DNA of 32,814 bases, taken from positions 1 through 32,814 of IMG/VR virus record IMGVR_UViG_3300032081_000128; one strand, written 5' to 3'. Source of the stretch: a virus. The position numbers and the translations under genes are program-made. Positions 31,762 to 32,814 of this stretch are shown here, in pieces (position 1 is the stretch's first letter; every line of letters begins with the position of its first letter). The notes under the pieces are model-generated. The model ran no database searches. It worked only from the letters and a program-made list of their open reading frames with translations, and was not told the origin of the DNA.

Positions 31762-32111
31762 TAGTAAGTCCACATAACAGGTGTTGTACCACGCGTATCA
31801 ACGTGTACAAAATCAGAAGCAATACCTATCCCAGTAAAACCTAAACGAATAGCCTCCGTTACAATCTTAAGGCGAAACACGGCGTTTGTTATTTTTATAT
31901 CCGCCGCGATTCCCTGAGCATGGGTGCCGGGTACGTCTTTCTTAGCCTCAATCGGATGCTCAGTCGGATGTCGATACCCGCTAGTGATCGTGAAAGGAAA
32001 CCCACACGCTGCTCTTAACTCGTCCATCTTCTCTAAAAAGTCTCGCTCCATGTTATTGGTGCCAGTGACTTGACAGTTAAACTCTGAAGGATCAAAATGC
32101 TTAAGATTCAT
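31761..32111 (-). CDS. Endolysin, peptidase M15 (D-Ala-D-Ala carboxypeptidase-like)
   Basis: A 116-residue zinc peptidase predicted to cut peptide crosslinks in peptidoglycan. The zinc site is visible: SGYRHP, then His64 and Asp71 (THAQGIAAD), and His103 with Asp105 (DFVHVDTR). No signal peptide or membrane segment, so it needs the holin (17083-17427) to reach the wall. ATG 32111 is preferred over a TTG one codon upstream; it overlaps the previous gene by 11 bases. It could alternatively be a virion-associated lysin, since it is encoded beside the packaging genes. Confidence 0.88.
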   Translation of the reverse strand: MNLKHFDPSEFNCQVTGTNNMERDFLEKMDELRAACGFPFTITSGYRHPTEHPIEAKKDVPGTHAQGIAADIKITNAVFRLKIVTEAIRLGFTGIGIASDFVHVDTRGTTPVMWTY

Positions 32112-32490
32112 CAATTACTTCGCCTTCTATAGTTGTAGGTTGTTCAACATCTACTGTACCAACACCACTAATATTAATCTGAATGGCGTTACGACCACCA
32201 TCCTTAACAATATCCTTCTCAAACGCTGCAACGGGAAGTATTCTGTCCATTACAAGCTTCCACGCCGCTGCTTGATTCTTATGATCGTGGTCAAGAGCCG
32301 CATCAAAGATAGTGTCTAACACCTTTCTTGACTTTGGAGACGCTAACATACGTGCTTTGTATTCGTTAATGACGGCAGCGTCACCCTTCGGGCGACCAAC
32401 AGCGTTGCGATTACCTTTTTTTACTGTTGTAACGTCACTTTTACGCGGTCTTCCACGCTTTCGGCGAGGAGGATTATCAACATCTGACAT
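32101..32490 (-). CDS. AT-hook DNA-binding protein, candidate terminase small subunit
   Basis: A 129-residue protein and the first gene of the late operon. The N-terminus has an AT-hook-like motif (RRKRGRPRKS, residues 9-18) and a second GRP core (AVGRPKGD). The middle is helical (SRKVLDTIFDAALDHDHKNQ, then AAAWKLVMDRILP), and the C-terminus is beta-like and acidic. Position two genes before the large terminase and DNA-binding features suggest the small terminase that selects packaging sites, or a late regulator. No direct homology is recalled. AGAGG precedes the ATG and overlaps the TCTTTAAAG repeat. Confidence 0.6.
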   Translation of the reverse strand: MSDVDNPPRRKRGRPRKSDVTTVKKGNRNAVGRPKGDAAVINEYKARMLASPKSRKVLDTIFDAALDHDHKNQAAAWKLVMDRILPVAAFEKDIVKDGGRNAIQINISGVGTVDVEQPTTIEGEVIDES

Positions 32491-32497
32491 ACATACC

Positions 32498-32520
32498 TCT
32501 TTAAAGACTCTTTAAAGTCT
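32498..32520. repeat. Tandem TCTTTAAAG-[AT]CT repeat at the late-operon ribosome site
   Basis: TCTTTAAAGACT (32498-32509) and TCTTTAAAGTCT (32509-32520) abut; a further copy, TCTTTAAAGACA, is at 32593-32604. The TTTAAA core is palindromic. The copy nearest the gene contains part of the Shine-Dalgarno sequence of the gene at 32490, so a bound protein or RNA structure there could affect translation or transcription. Confidence 0.75.
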
Positions 32521-32532
32521 TGTTACCGTGCT
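32509..32532 (+). repeat. Composite inverted repeat, arm A
   Basis: 24 bases: TCTTTAAAG, a 5-base variable centre, then TTACCGTGCT with one overlap base. It matches the reverse complement of 32579-32602 at 19 of 24 positions without gaps. The arms are separated by 46 AT-rich bases. Confidence 0.8.
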
Positions 32533-32578
32533 TATATGACATACATTTAATAATTATCATATAAAATTTATCTTACCC

Positions 32579-32602
32579 AGCGCGGTAAAGAATCTTTAAA
32601 GA
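32579..32602 (-). repeat. Composite inverted repeat, arm B
   Basis: Reverse complement reads TCTTTAAAG, variable centre, TTTACCGCGCT. It lies about 10 bases downstream of the expected start of the late promoter (32618-32646), a position where a bound repressor would block transcription. Confidence 0.8.
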
Positions 32603-32617
32603 CATAATATACTATTT

Positions 32618-32646
32618 ATTGTACCATACTTTTAGGGATTTGTCAA
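32618..32646 (-). promoter_or_regulatory. Near-consensus sigma70 promoter of the late operon
   Basis: On the - strand: TTGACA (complement of 32641-32646), 17-base spacer, TACAAT (complement of 32618-32623), with TGG forming an extended -10. It shares the TATGGTA-AAT context with the promoter at 27030-27058. Start near 32611, giving a leader of about 120 bases that contains both arms of the inverted repeat. Confidence 0.88.
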
Positions 32647-32814
32647 GCATTATTTTTAACAAGACTACATTGTCCTTTAAACTGTACCAGCACGGTCCAG
32701 ATTCTGAACTGCTTATGTTATTGATTTATATATTGTTTCTTGTTAGATAACTAGGGGTTATTTTAAGGTTCAATTTTGCTCTTTTTTGTATCTGAGTGGG
32801 ACATGCACGTTGAT

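Larger units (their letters stand above)
32491..32814. promoter_or_regulatory. Non-coding control region, 324 bases
   Basis: AT-rich and without a plausible gene. It holds the late - strand promoter (32618-32646), the composite inverted repeat (32509-32532 and 32579-32602) around an AT-rich core, a third TCTTTAAAG copy (32498-32509), and another AGCACGGT core (32689-32697). From 32700 to 32814 I see only AT-rich sequence and a small ATAAC/GTTAT inverted repeat (32747-32761). If the genome is circular or permuted, this is the divergent region between the late operon and the + strand operon starting at 15. Confidence 0.75.

Noticed and set aside
32747-32761. ATAAC-TAGGG-GTTAT hairpin followed by TTTT
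   Set aside because: Five AT-rich pairs are too weak for a convincing terminator, and no gene ends upstream of it on the + strand.
32647-32814. Divergent + strand promoter for the gene at 15
   Set aside because: Several AT-rich -10-like hexamers exist (for example TATATA near 32728), but none has a matching -35 at proper spacing.
1-32814. Integrase, repressor, phage RNA polymerase, tRNA genes, CRISPR array, insertion sequences
   Set aside because: Looked for on both strands by motif and structure; none seen, so no lysogeny module or mobile element is claimed.

Overview
The window looks like an essentially complete genome of a small tailed, podovirus-like phage, probably from a marine bacterium. 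No gene is cut at either edge. All recognisable genes belong to phage replication, virion assembly or lysis. I see no integrase, repressor, tRNA, CRISPR or cellular housekeeping gene. The marine assignment is an inference from the overall gene set (T7-type replicon without RNA polymerase, class II ribonucleotide reductase, tailspike plus S74 fibre, small Lys-rich proteins). The host cannot be named from the sequence.

Left arm, + strand, 1-8867: an early/replication operon with most genes overlapping by 1-14 bases. Order: two tiny acidic proteins; T7 gp4-type primase-helicase; putative PD-(D/E)XK nuclease; small Zn-finger protein; T7-type family A DNA polymerase; gp2.5-like SSB; FEN-type 5'-3' exonuclease; T7 endonuclease I-type resolvase; metallophosphoesterase; DUF3310 protein; and monomeric B12-dependent ribonucleotide reductase. 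The operon ends at a UUCG-loop terminator that lies inside the last codons of the convergent gene; the two stop codons are one base apart.

Right arm, - strand, 32490 down to 8869: the late operon. Transcription order: AT-hook protein (possible small terminase), M15 peptidase endolysin, beta-rich protein, large terminase, portal, a coiled-coil gene overlapping the portal 3' end, a cluster of very small basic proteins plus one exported protein, then (after an internal consensus promoter) an 84-aa protein, zinc ribbon, scaffold and major capsid protein. A strong terminator follows the capsid gene. Beyond it come tailspike, S74 fibre, a small fibre-linked protein, three small membrane proteins including a 3-TM holin, a low-complexity protein, head-tail adaptor, tail nozzle and three probable ejection proteins.

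Control: the 324-base non-coding stretch at 32491-32814 carries a near-consensus sigma70 promoter for the late operon and a 24-base composite inverted repeat around an AT-rich core, a candidate operator or origin. A second consensus promoter lies at 27030-27058. With no phage RNA polymerase gene visible, transcription is inferred to rely on host sigma70 RNA polymerase. Three reading frames shorter than 62 codons (27302-27457, 27438-27551, 28057-28242) were accepted on Shine-Dalgarno and composition evidence. The strongest points of interest are the inverted repeat, the polymerase lacking the thioredoxin-binding loop, the portal-overlapping gene, the nested basic mini-genes, and the duplicated module in the tailspike.
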